Part shown: one piece after another, positions 58,033 to 64,000 of the stretch
Numbering within the stretch: position 1 is the first letter of the stretch
Layout: every line of letters begins with the position of its first letter
Virus record (IMG/VR): IMGVR_UViG_3300046660_000385
Span: 53,859 to 117,858 of that record
Length of the DNA: 64,000 nucleotides
DNA from: a virus
Reading direction: 5' to 3' (one strand)
Notes under the pieces: model-generated
What the model saw: only the letters and a program-made list of their open reading frames with translations
Told to the model about the DNA's origin: nothing
Databases searched by the model: none
Position numbers and translations under genes: made by a program

Positions 58033-58605
58033 ATGAAAAAAATTTCCGCACGGATGCGCGCCGCCCGCCGGCGCCGCGAACAGGAGTCCCTGGCGATCGC
58101 CGCCGCCGAGGCCGGCTCGTACAGCGCGCTGGCGCGCCAGATCGGCGTCTCCCCGCAGGCCGTGCAGCAGTGGGCCAAAAAACGGGTCCCGGTGCGGCGC
58201 TGCAGCGGGATCGAGCGCGCCAGCTGCGGCGCGGTCCAGTGTGAGCAGCTCAACGAGGACTACAACCTGGTCGAGGACCGGCCCTACCGCCGCCCCGCGC
58301 CGACCGACGCGGTCTACATTTCCGGTCCGATGACCGGCAAGCCGGACCTGAATTTTCCGTCATTCAACGCCGAAGCGGCCCGCCTGCGCAACCTCGGTTT
58401 GCGCGTGGTCAACCCGGCCGAGATCCAGCTGCCGCCCGAGACGTCCTGGGCCGGCTTCCTGCGCTACGACATCATCGCCATGCTGAGCCACTGCGACACG
58501 GTCGTCGTGCTGCCGGGCTGGAACCGCTCGAAGGGCGCCCAGCTCGAGGTCTACCTGGCGCGCCAGCTGGAGATGCGCGTGGTCAAGGCCGGGTCGCTCC
58601 GATGA
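58033..58605 (+). CDS. Cro-position fusion: YdaS-type HTH joined to DUF4406 (190 aa)
   Basis: Residues about 28-72 are a YdaS/Cro-like HTH (YSALARQIGVSPQAVQQWAK, then RRCSGIERASCGAVQCEQL). From about residue 95 a DUF4406 domain follows (AVYISGPMTGKPDLNFPSFN, LRNLGLRVVNPAEIQLP, MLSHCDTVVVLPGWNRSKGA), related to nucleoside 2-deoxyribosyltransferases. The frame is continuous with no internal restart signal seen. The gene occupies the cro position opposite the repressor. It may couple early-promoter control to nucleotide binding; this is inference. Confidence 0.78.
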   Translation: MKKISARMRAARRRREQESLAIAAAEAGSYSALARQIGVSPQAVQQWAKKRVPVRRCSGIERASCGAVQCEQLNEDYNLVEDRPYRRPAPTDAVYISGPMTGKPDLNFPSFNAEAARLRNLGLRVVNPAEIQLPPETSWAGFLRYDIIAMLSHCDTVVVLPGWNRSKGAQLEVYLARQLEMRVVKAGSLR

Positions 58606-59006
58606 AGCGCACCGCGATCCTCAAGCGCAGCGGGTTTTCGACCAGGGCGCGTGAAAAACAGCCGACCTCGCGCGCCAGGGCCGGCCTCAAAAGCCGCCAG
58701 CGCGCGGTCAGCGCGGTCGAGGCGGCCTACTGGGACCGCCTGGCCACCGAGGTCGGCTGCATCGCCTGCCGCGTGGCTGGCCTGGCGACCTCGGACTACG
58801 TCTCGATCCACCACGTCGACGGCCGGACCAAGCCGGGCTGCCACCTGAACGTTTTGCCCCTGTGCGCAGGACACCATCAACAGGGCACCGGCAACGACAA
58901 GAGCCTGGTCGCGGTGCACCCGAACAAAGCCCGCTTCGAGCAGCTGTACGGCACCCAGGCCGAGCTGCGCCTGCTCTGCAACCAGTACCTGGGGGTCAAC
59001 CCATGA
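58602..59006 (+). CDS. ref: Ref-type RecA-dependent nuclease (134 aa)
   Basis: Homologous in pattern to phage P1 Ref, an HNH-like endonuclease that cuts at RecA-made D-loops and stimulates recombination. Diagnostic segments are GCIACRVAG, VSIHHVDGRTKPGCHLNVLP, LCAGHHQQGTG and NKARFEQLYGTQAELRLLC. The HH and Cys/His residues form the expected zinc and active sites. The basic N-terminus (residues 1-40) fits the DNA-binding tail of Ref. The start overlaps the previous stop as ATGA. Confidence 0.85.
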   Translation: MKRTAILKRSGFSTRAREKQPTSRARAGLKSRQRAVSAVEAAYWDRLATEVGCIACRVAGLATSDYVSIHHVDGRTKPGCHLNVLPLCAGHHQQGTGNDKSLVAVHPNKARFEQLYGTQAELRLLCNQYLGVNP

Positions 59007-59434
59007 TGGACCGCAGCAAGGCCGCGCAGTATTTTATTGTCGCCTGGGTCAAGGACTGGTCCCTGCTGACCTACCTGCAGGTGCTGGGCGACGGTGGCCC
59101 GCGCATCCGGTTCAGCGAGGCACAGCAGTTCTACCCCTGGCTGCCCGGCATCCGGCCGTTCATCAAGAACCATCTGGTGCGCACCCACCTGGCCGAATCG
59201 AACCGCCCGCTGTCCGATGCGCTGTGGAATGCCCCCGACAACCGGGCGCGCCTGGCGCTGGCCCCGCAGGTCGAGGCGTTCGTGTTCACCAGGCGCATGG
59301 CCGGCTATATCTCCGAGGCCCGCCGGGAAACCTTCGCCGCACTGCGGGTGGCGGACAAGACCCGCCTGCTGATCGAGGCCGACGTCGAGGACCAGCGCCG
59401 CAATGCCGGCCACCACTGGAAGGTGTGCAAATGA
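59003..59434 (+). CDS. hypothetical protein of the rightward early operon (143 aa)
   Basis: The first of two ATGs (59003) overlaps the ref stop. It reads MMDRSKAAQYFIVAWVKDWS, an aromatic N-terminus, followed by helical segments (RMAGYISEARRETFAALRVA) and a basic end. No motif recognised. It is coupled on both sides, so probably part of the replication/recombination set. Confidence 0.65.
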   Translation: MMDRSKAAQYFIVAWVKDWSLLTYLQVLGDGGPRIRFSEAQQFYPWLPGIRPFIKNHLVRTHLAESNRPLSDALWNAPDNRARLALAPQVEAFVFTRRMAGYISEARRETFAALRVADKTRLLIEADVEDQRRNAGHHWKVCK

Positions 59435-59766
59435 GCGCGGTCGACGACGACCTGGGCGCGCCGAGCGCCGAGGAAATGATCGACCTGCTGCAGGAGGAGG
59501 TCGAGATCCTGACCGGCCAGCTCGACGCGCTGTCCAGCGGCCACCGCGGCGACCTGCTGGCGGCCGAGATCCGCGCGCGCTTCGGGATCAAGCGCCGCCT
59601 CGACCAGGAGCTGGCCCGCGTCAAGGACCTGGAGAAGGAGCGCAACCACTACAAGACCGAGCTGCTGCGCCAGCGCACCCTGGTGCGCGAGCTGGTGGCC
59701 CTGGTCGAGGCGCCCAGCGAACACGACCTGCTCGAGCGCGTGCGCAAACTGGTGCGGGGCGTGTGA
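59431..59766 (+). CDS. coiled-coil protein (111 aa)
   Basis: ATG 59431 overlaps the previous stop. The protein is nearly all helix with heptads (MIDLLQEEVEILTGQLDALS; RVKDLEKERNHYKTELLRQR). The C-terminus is basic (RVRKLVRGV). It lies directly before the helicase gene and may be its partner or loader; this is inference from position. Confidence 0.65.
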   Translation: MSAVDDDLGAPSAEEMIDLLQEEVEILTGQLDALSSGHRGDLLAAEIRARFGIKRRLDQELARVKDLEKERNHYKTELLRQRTLVRELVALVEAPSEHDLLERVRKLVRGV

Positions 59767-61251
59767 ATGGAAAACTTCGGCGACCTGCGCGACTACCAGA
59801 TCGACGCCATCGAGCAGATCCGCAACGCGATCCGCGCCGGCTACCGCCGCATCTGCCTGGTGGCCCCGACCGGCTCCGGTAAAACCAAGATCGGCGCCTT
59901 CATGGTCAAGGAGACGGCAAAAAAGGGCAACCGCGCCGCCTTCGTCTGCGACCGCATCAACCTGATCGACCAGACCTCCCGCGTGTTCGACGCCGAGGGG
60001 ATCTCGCACGGCGTGGTGCAGGCCCAGCATCCGCGCGTGGCGCCGTGGGAGCGCGTCCAGGTGTGCTCCAGCCAGACCCTGGCGCGGCGCGTCTGGCCCT
60101 CCAGCGTGGTGGTCATGATCGACGAGTGCCACACGATCAGCCAGACCGTCAAGACCCGCATGGCGCAGGACGACGGCTCGACGATCTTCATCGGCCTCAC
60201 CGCCACCCCGTTTACACGCGGCCTCGACAAGATGTACGAGGTGCTCATCAATGTCGCCACCACCAACGACCTGATCCGGCGCGGGTTCCTCTCTCCGTTT
60301 CGGATCTTCGCCGCGCGCGAGCCGGACATGACCGGGGTGCCGATCGTGAACGGCGAGTTCGACATCGGCGAGACCAGTTCGCGTGCCCGTAAAGTGGTCG
60401 GCGATTGCGTGGCCGAGTACCTGCGCCTCGGCCAGGACCGCAAGTTCATCTGCTCGGCGGTCGACACCGCCCATGTCCAGGAGCTGGAGCGCCAGTTCCT
60501 GGCCGCCGGCGTGATGACCCGCGCCTACACCTACCGCGAGGACGACGTCGAGCGCGCCGAGGTGGTCGAGGAGTTCCGCCGGCCCGACTCCAGCATCCGC
60601 GGCCTGATTACCGTGACGGCGGCGAGCAAAGGTTTCGATGTGCCCGACATCGGCGTGGTCATCATGGCGCGCCCGCTGGCCAACTCGCTGGCCGAGTACA
60701 TCCAGCTGTTCGGGCGTGGCCTGCGCATCGCCGACGGCAAGGACACCTGCATCGTGCTGGACCACTCGGGCAACTCGGAGCGCTTCTGGGACGACTGGAC
60801 CCGCTTCTTCGCCGAGGGCGCGCTGGATTTCGTGCGCGGGCGCAGGAAGCAGGCCAGCAAGAACGCCGAGAAGGCCGAGGCGAAGCCGGTGAAATGCCCG
60901 GCCTGCAAGCACCTGCACCACCCGATGCCGTACTGCCCCAGCTGCGGCCATGTCTACCCGCCGAAGGAGGCCGTGCGCCACGAGCCGGGCAGCCTGGTCG
61001 AACTGCTGGCCGCCTACAGCCCCGCACAGGTGGCCGACGACCTGTACCCGCAGGTGGTGCACGAGGCGATCCGCCGCAACAAGACCGAGGCCTGGGCCAA
61101 GAACCGCTTCGTCCGCATGACCGGCTACCCGGCGCCGAGTACCCGCTTCGAGGACGTGGTGGCGGTGCCGGCCAAGGAGTACGTGCGCGGCAAGCTCAAG
61201 TCGATCGACATCGCGCTGGGCAAGAAGTTCGGTTTCAGGAAGGGCGCCTGA
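59767..61251 (+). CDS. superfamily 2 DNA helicase (494 aa)
   Basis: Motifs in order: Q-like LRDYQIDAIEQIRNAI, Walker A APTGSGKTK near residue 35-44, DECH box (VVVMIDECHTIS) near 120, motif III GLTATPFTRG, motif V VTAASKGFDVPDIG, motif VI QLFGRGLRIADGK. A C-terminal four-cysteine zinc site (CPACKHLHHPMPYCPSCG) lies near residue 378-395. This plan matches phage UvsW/type III-restriction-like helicases used in branched-DNA processing or replication start. The primase gene follows with an overlapping TGATG. Confidence 0.9.
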   Translation: MENFGDLRDYQIDAIEQIRNAIRAGYRRICLVAPTGSGKTKIGAFMVKETAKKGNRAAFVCDRINLIDQTSRVFDAEGISHGVVQAQHPRVAPWERVQVCSSQTLARRVWPSSVVVMIDECHTISQTVKTRMAQDDGSTIFIGLTATPFTRGLDKMYEVLINVATTNDLIRRGFLSPFRIFAAREPDMTGVPIVNGEFDIGETSSRARKVVGDCVAEYLRLGQDRKFICSAVDTAHVQELERQFLAAGVMTRAYTYREDDVERAEVVEEFRRPDSSIRGLITVTAASKGFDVPDIGVVIMARPLANSLAEYIQLFGRGLRIADGKDTCIVLDHSGNSERFWDDWTRFFAEGALDFVRGRRKQASKNAEKAEAKPVKCPACKHLHHPMPYCPSCGHVYPPKEAVRHEPGSLVELLAAYSPAQVADDLYPQVVHEAIRRNKTEAWAKNRFVRMTGYPAPSTRFEDVVAVPAKEYVRGKLKSIDIALGKKFGFRKGA

Positions 61252-62141
61252 TGGATTTCTATAACACCCTGCTGGCCGCCGGCCTGCTCCCGCGCGAGGT
61301 GACGCCGAACGGCAAGTGGTATCGCTGCGCCACCGCTGACAAGCCGAAGAAGAAGAACGGCGCCTACATGCTGCGCATCGACGGCCGCCGCGGCTACTAC
61401 AAGGATTACCAGGTCGACGAGGAATGGGTCGAGTGGCGCGACGAGACCCCGGTCTCGCCGATCGAGAGAAAGCGCATCCAGAAAGACCTGGCCGCGCTGC
61501 GCCGGCGCGAGTTCGAGAAGGCCGCGCGCGCCTACCGGGCGATGGTCATCTACTACCAGTCGCTGCCGCGCCTGGTCGACGGCCACCCCTACCTGACCCG
61601 CAAGGGCCTGACCATGCTCGGCGGCGACAAGCTGCGCCTGGACGGCGAGGTGCTGGTCTGGCCGCTGTTCAGGGACGGCCGCCTGGCCACCGTGCAGCGG
61701 ATCTGGCCGGACGGCACCAAGAGGAACTATACGGGCTGCTCCACGCGCGAGGTCTCGCTGGTCCTGCAGCGCCCCGGCGCCGTGCTGCACGCCTACACCG
61801 AGGGGTTCGCCACCGGCCTGGCGATCTTCCAGAACCTGCCGAATTCGCAGGTCGAGATCTGCCTGGACGCCGGGAACCTGGTCGCGGTGGCGAAACGCGC
61901 CAGGGTCGAGGGCCTGGCCGTGGTGTGCGGCGACAACGACTGGGAAACCTGCGCGCGCCGTGGCGTCAATCCGGGCATCGAGAAGGCCACCGAGGCGGCC
62001 GCGCTGCTCGGCTGCGGGATGGCGTACCCGGAAAACATCATCGGCACTGACTGGGCCGACGCGCTGATGGAATGGGGCGACGACGGTCCCCGGCGCCTGC
62101 GCATGGCCTTGATGCGGGCGGCGCGGCCGGTGTTCCGGTAG
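61251..62141 (+). CDS. Toprim-domain primase (296 aa)
   Basis: ATG 61251 shares one base with the helicase stop. The N-terminal 110 residues resemble the leading domain of phage-type primases (NGKWYRCATADKPKKKNGAY, RRGYYKDYQVDEEWVEW). The Toprim-like part shows YTEGFATGLAIFQNL (catalytic Glu), then LAVVCGDNDWETCARR (DxD-like motif) and KATEAAALLGCGMAYP. No four-Cys zinc finger is visible. The enzyme would make RNA primers beside the helicase. The gene is followed by a 318-base region without a gene. Confidence 0.8.
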   Translation: MDFYNTLLAAGLLPREVTPNGKWYRCATADKPKKKNGAYMLRIDGRRGYYKDYQVDEEWVEWRDETPVSPIERKRIQKDLAALRRREFEKAARAYRAMVIYYQSLPRLVDGHPYLTRKGLTMLGGDKLRLDGEVLVWPLFRDGRLATVQRIWPDGTKRNYTGCSTREVSLVLQRPGAVLHAYTEGFATGLAIFQNLPNSQVEICLDAGNLVAVAKRARVEGLAVVCGDNDWETCARRGVNPGIEKATEAAALLGCGMAYPENIIGTDWADALMEWGDDGPRRLRMALMRAARPVFR

Positions 62142-62147
62142 CGCAGC

Positions 62148-62398
62148 AGGGTGGAGCGGACGACACCCTTATCAAACGAGACGGACCTGCATCGGTCCCC
62201 ACCGCAAAAAGACCGGCCCCTGCCCACCTTGCAGGCGAGCCGACGCGGCGTTGCTGAAGCGACCGCAGCAAGACCTGGTGCCAAGGGGGTGAGACAACGC
62301 CAGGTCGAGGGAAATTCAGACTCCAGCGAGTGGCGTGGTGGTCGGCGAAACAGCCGGACATGGCGCGGATGAGAGCGAAGTGGCGGTGCAACTGCCAC
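62148..62398 (+). ncRNA. gene-free region with six consecutive hairpins, candidate structured RNA
   Basis: Between the primase (ends 62141) and the vWA gene (62460) no convincing protein frame exists. Inverted repeats occur one after another: 62148-62153/62164-62169, 62183-62187/62194-62198, 62219-62223/62231-62235 (with an outer CGGC/GCCG), 62251-62256/62266-62271, 62272-62278/62300-62306, 62380-62387/62391-62398. No T-run terminator follows. It could be a structured leader of the vWA gene or a small RNA. High GC makes chance stems common, so confidence is modest. Confidence 0.4.
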
Positions 62399-62459
62399 CC
62401 CTCTCACCTTTGGACCCTGCTGGGCGCACGGTTTTGTTGGTCAACCACGAAAGGGCATC

Positions 62460-63032
62460 ATGAACGTAGAAATCTTCAGCATCCTGGACAAGAGCGGCTC
62501 GATGTCGCACCTGCGCCACGACACCATTGCCGGCTACAACACCTTCCTGGGCGAGCAGCGCACCGTGCCGGGCAAGGCCCGCGCCACGCTGGTCCTGTTC
62601 AACGACCAGATCGAGACGCTGTACGAGGGCGTCAACATCGCCCACCTGGGCAACATGACCAGCGTGCACTACGAGCCTTCCGGCACCACGGCGGTGTGGG
62701 ACGCGATCGGCATGACGCTGACACGCCAGCTGGCGCGCATCGCCCGCGAAGCCTGGGCCGACAAGGTGATCGTCAACGTCGTCACCGACGACGGCGACAA
62801 CGCCAGCCGCGAGTTCACCGAGGAGAGCGCGCGCGCCCTGCGCCGCCAGGTCGAGCAGGAGCACGGCTGGATCGTGCGCTGGGACGCCTGCGGCAAGGCG
62901 GCGCTGGCCAGCGCCCACAACCTGGGGATCGACCTGGCCTTCGTGCGCTCCTACGAGCCGACCGCGCAGGGTGTGGCCGAGACCTACGCCACCATGAGCG
63001 CGTTCGCCACCAGCGTGCGTACCCAGGCCTGA
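62460..63032 (+). CDS. von Willebrand factor A-domain protein (190 aa)
   Basis: The MIDAS motif is complete: ILDKSGSMSHLR (DxSxS), the Thr-containing loop PSGTTAVWDAIG and the Asp loop VVTDDGDN. The chain is little more than a single vWA domain. Such proteins bind a partner through a metal ion. Phage examples exist, but their roles (assembly, host takeover or ternary-complex formation) are unsettled. A long upstream gap with hairpins suggests separate control from the primase operon. Confidence 0.88.
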   Translation: MNVEIFSILDKSGSMSHLRHDTIAGYNTFLGEQRTVPGKARATLVLFNDQIETLYEGVNIAHLGNMTSVHYEPSGTTAVWDAIGMTLTRQLARIAREAWADKVIVNVVTDDGDNASREFTEESARALRRQVEQEHGWIVRWDACGKAALASAHNLGIDLAFVRSYEPTAQGVAETYATMSAFATSVRTQA

Positions 63033-63457
63033 TGATCCGCGTGCCCCGCCCCCCGCGCCCGGTGGCGCCCGCGACCCGCAAGATCGGGGTCTCGCGCGAC
63101 TTCGTGCTCGACTTCAACAAGCTGGCCTGGTTCTACGACTGGGAGCTGGCCGACATCGAGTTCGAGAAGGTGCGCATCCGCATCAACCAGGCCGCGATGG
63201 ACGACGTCCCGCGCCTGGCGCGCGTGATCCGTGCACTGGAGCTGGTGGCGAGGCACTACGGCTGGACGCCCCACGACATGGGCCAGTGGCGCATCCCCCT
63301 GCGCCACCCCGGCCCGGACCGCGACTTCATCCTGAACCTGGCGCGTGCGATCGAGCACGGCTACCGCCAGACCCCTGACAACAACCATCAGCGCCTGGCG
63401 GCGTGGCTGGCAAGCCGCGGCCTGGACCCGGTGCATGCCGACGGAGAGCACGCATGA
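63032..63457 (+). CDS. hypothetical protein (141 aa)
   Basis: ATG 63032 overlaps the vWA stop. It is Arg- and Pro-rich at the start (MIRVPRPPRPVAPATRKIG), then helical (DDVPRLARVIRALELVARHY), with several Trp residues. It could be a partner of the vWA protein, judging only from coupling. No family recognised. Confidence 0.6.
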   Translation: MIRVPRPPRPVAPATRKIGVSRDFVLDFNKLAWFYDWELADIEFEKVRIRINQAAMDDVPRLARVIRALELVARHYGWTPHDMGQWRIPLRHPGPDRDFILNLARAIEHGYRQTPDNNHQRLAAWLASRGLDPVHADGEHA

Positions 63458-63861
63458 AGATGCCGAACACCAGCAGCAACCAGTACAAGATCATCAAGCT
63501 GCTGCTCAACGGGGAGGCGATCACGCCCGAGGAGGGCGTGGTCCTGCACGGCACGCTGCGCCTGACGCTGGCCGAGATCTCCGAGCTGTACCGCGACCTG
63601 GTGGTGCGCGGCTGCGCGGTCACGGTCGGGGACGCCGGCCCGCGCATCCGGGCCAGCGATGCGCTGCTGGAAAAGTACGGCCTGATCGAAACCCCGGTCG
63701 ACCCGTCGCGGCCCAAGGTGCCGCCGCGCGAAATGCCGCCGTTCAGGCCGCTGGCGCGCCAGAACATCCCGTCCTCGCGCGGCCGCCGCGAGGGCAGCAA
63801 CGACCTGCGCGACCTGCCCAGCCACTACGGCAACTGCGCCGGCGCCAAGGAGAAAGCATGA
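63454..63861 (+). CDS. hypothetical protein with HTH-like N-terminus (135 aa)
   Basis: ATG 63454 overlaps the upstream stop. The first 80 residues resemble a winged-helix (NQYKIIKLLLNGEAITPEEG, LAEISELYRDLVVRGCAVTV). The C-terminal half is Pro/Arg-rich and probably disordered. It may be a regulator of this operon. Not recognised by family. Confidence 0.6.
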   Translation: MKMPNTSSNQYKIIKLLLNGEAITPEEGVVLHGTLRLTLAEISELYRDLVVRGCAVTVGDAGPRIRASDALLEKYGLIETPVDPSRPKVPPREMPPFRPLARQNIPSSRGRREGSNDLRDLPSHYGNCAGAKEKA

Positions 63862-64000
63862 GCGTCATCTACCTGCCCAAGGTGCGCGCCGCGCGCGCCG
63901 CCCTGAACCTGGCCGAATCCCTGTCCTCGGACCCGGTGCTGCGCGCCGCCGCCCGCGCACGCGCGCTGGGCGAGGTGATGCGCCGCGAGCGCCTCGCGCG
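63858..64000 (+). CDS. 5' part of a helical protein (partial at window end)
   Basis: ATG 63858 overlaps the previous stop and lies downstream of AAGGAG. The 47 visible residues (MSVIYLPKVRAARAALNLAE ...) are Ala/Arg-rich helix. The frame runs off the window. Nothing further can be said. Confidence 0.55.
   Translation, partial: MSVIYLPKVRAARAALNLAESLSSDPVLRAAARARALGEVMRRERLA

Noticed and set aside
59305-61062. Antisense open frame opposite the helicase
   Set aside because: The plus strand has all SF2 helicase motifs; the antisense product is low-complexity.
62151-62372. Short plus-strand frame (73 codons) in the gap before the vWA gene
   Set aside because: No ribosome binding site and an Arg/Ser/Thr/Pro-rich product without pattern; the region is better explained by RNA structure or by nothing coding.
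1-64000. Integrase or attachment site
   Set aside because: No tyrosine or serine recombinase motif was found in any convincing gene, and no tRNA-like attachment repeat was seen. One could exist outside the window.

Overview
The window reads as most of a temperate phage-plasmid from a high-GC betaproteobacterium, probably Burkholderiales or Oxalobacteraceae. This host guess is inference from base composition, H-NS-type and TrfA-type relatives, and a virion module resembling the Bcep22-like podoviruses. No integrase, tRNA, rRNA or CRISPR array was seen. Terminase, portal and capsid genes are not in the window and probably lie outside it.

Layout. (1) 1-14489, plus strand: virion genes, namely an adaptor-like protein, several unassigned structural proteins, a terminator at 2.35 kb, two paralogous proline-rich/coiled-coil/Ser-Asn-rich proteins, and an internal protein with a lytic transglycosylase domain. 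(2) 14502-36191: one uninterrupted reading frame of 7229 codons encoding a polyvalent, presumably injected protein. Its recognisable parts are a pyrophosphatase-like domain, a C5-methyltransferase-like domain, an ADP-ribosyltransferase-like domain, a DUF6884-like domain, two HExxH zincins, an N6-adenine methyltransferase followed by a Strawberry-notch/DarB-type helicase, and a PLxRFG C-terminal part. A 132-codon gene is nested in another frame inside its low-complexity linker. (3) 36.2-37.5 kb: lysis cassette (coiled-coil/TM protein, small TM protein, holin, GH24 lysozyme) and a terminator. (4) 37.5-43.5 kb, minus strand: small accessory genes, then a 754-codon protein with five SANT/Myb-like repeats beside the origin. 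(5) 43.5-44.1 kb: plasmid-type origin with six iterons at 21/32-bp spacing, an outlying seventh, and three perfect DnaA boxes, next to a TrfA-like initiator. (6) 45.2-49.3 kb, minus: operon of two H-NS-like proteins and many small unknowns ending in the initiator. (7) 49.4-52.0 kb: parB and parA with dispersed 19-23-bp palindromes that look like a distributed centromere. (8) 52.0-57.0 kb, minus: recombination/early operon (NinB, SSB, an RNA polymerase alpha-CTD mimic, a PD-(D/E)XK nuclease). (9) 57.0-58.0 kb: immunity region with an S24-type repressor, a three-operator divergent promoter and a fourth operator on the leftward early operon. (10) 58.0-64.0 kb, plus: rightward early operon beginning with a YdaS-type HTH fused to DUF4406, then a Ref-type nuclease, SF2 helicase, Toprim primase, a gene-free stretch rich in predicted hairpins, a vWA protein and unknowns.

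How it fits together. In the lysogen the repressor would hold both early operons silent while TrfA-like/iteron replication and ParAB partition keep the phage as a plasmid. On entry, the giant protein could protect the incoming DNA, as DarB does for P1. The combination of a giant polyvalent protein, an iteron origin and dispersed partition sites is the notable feature of the window.
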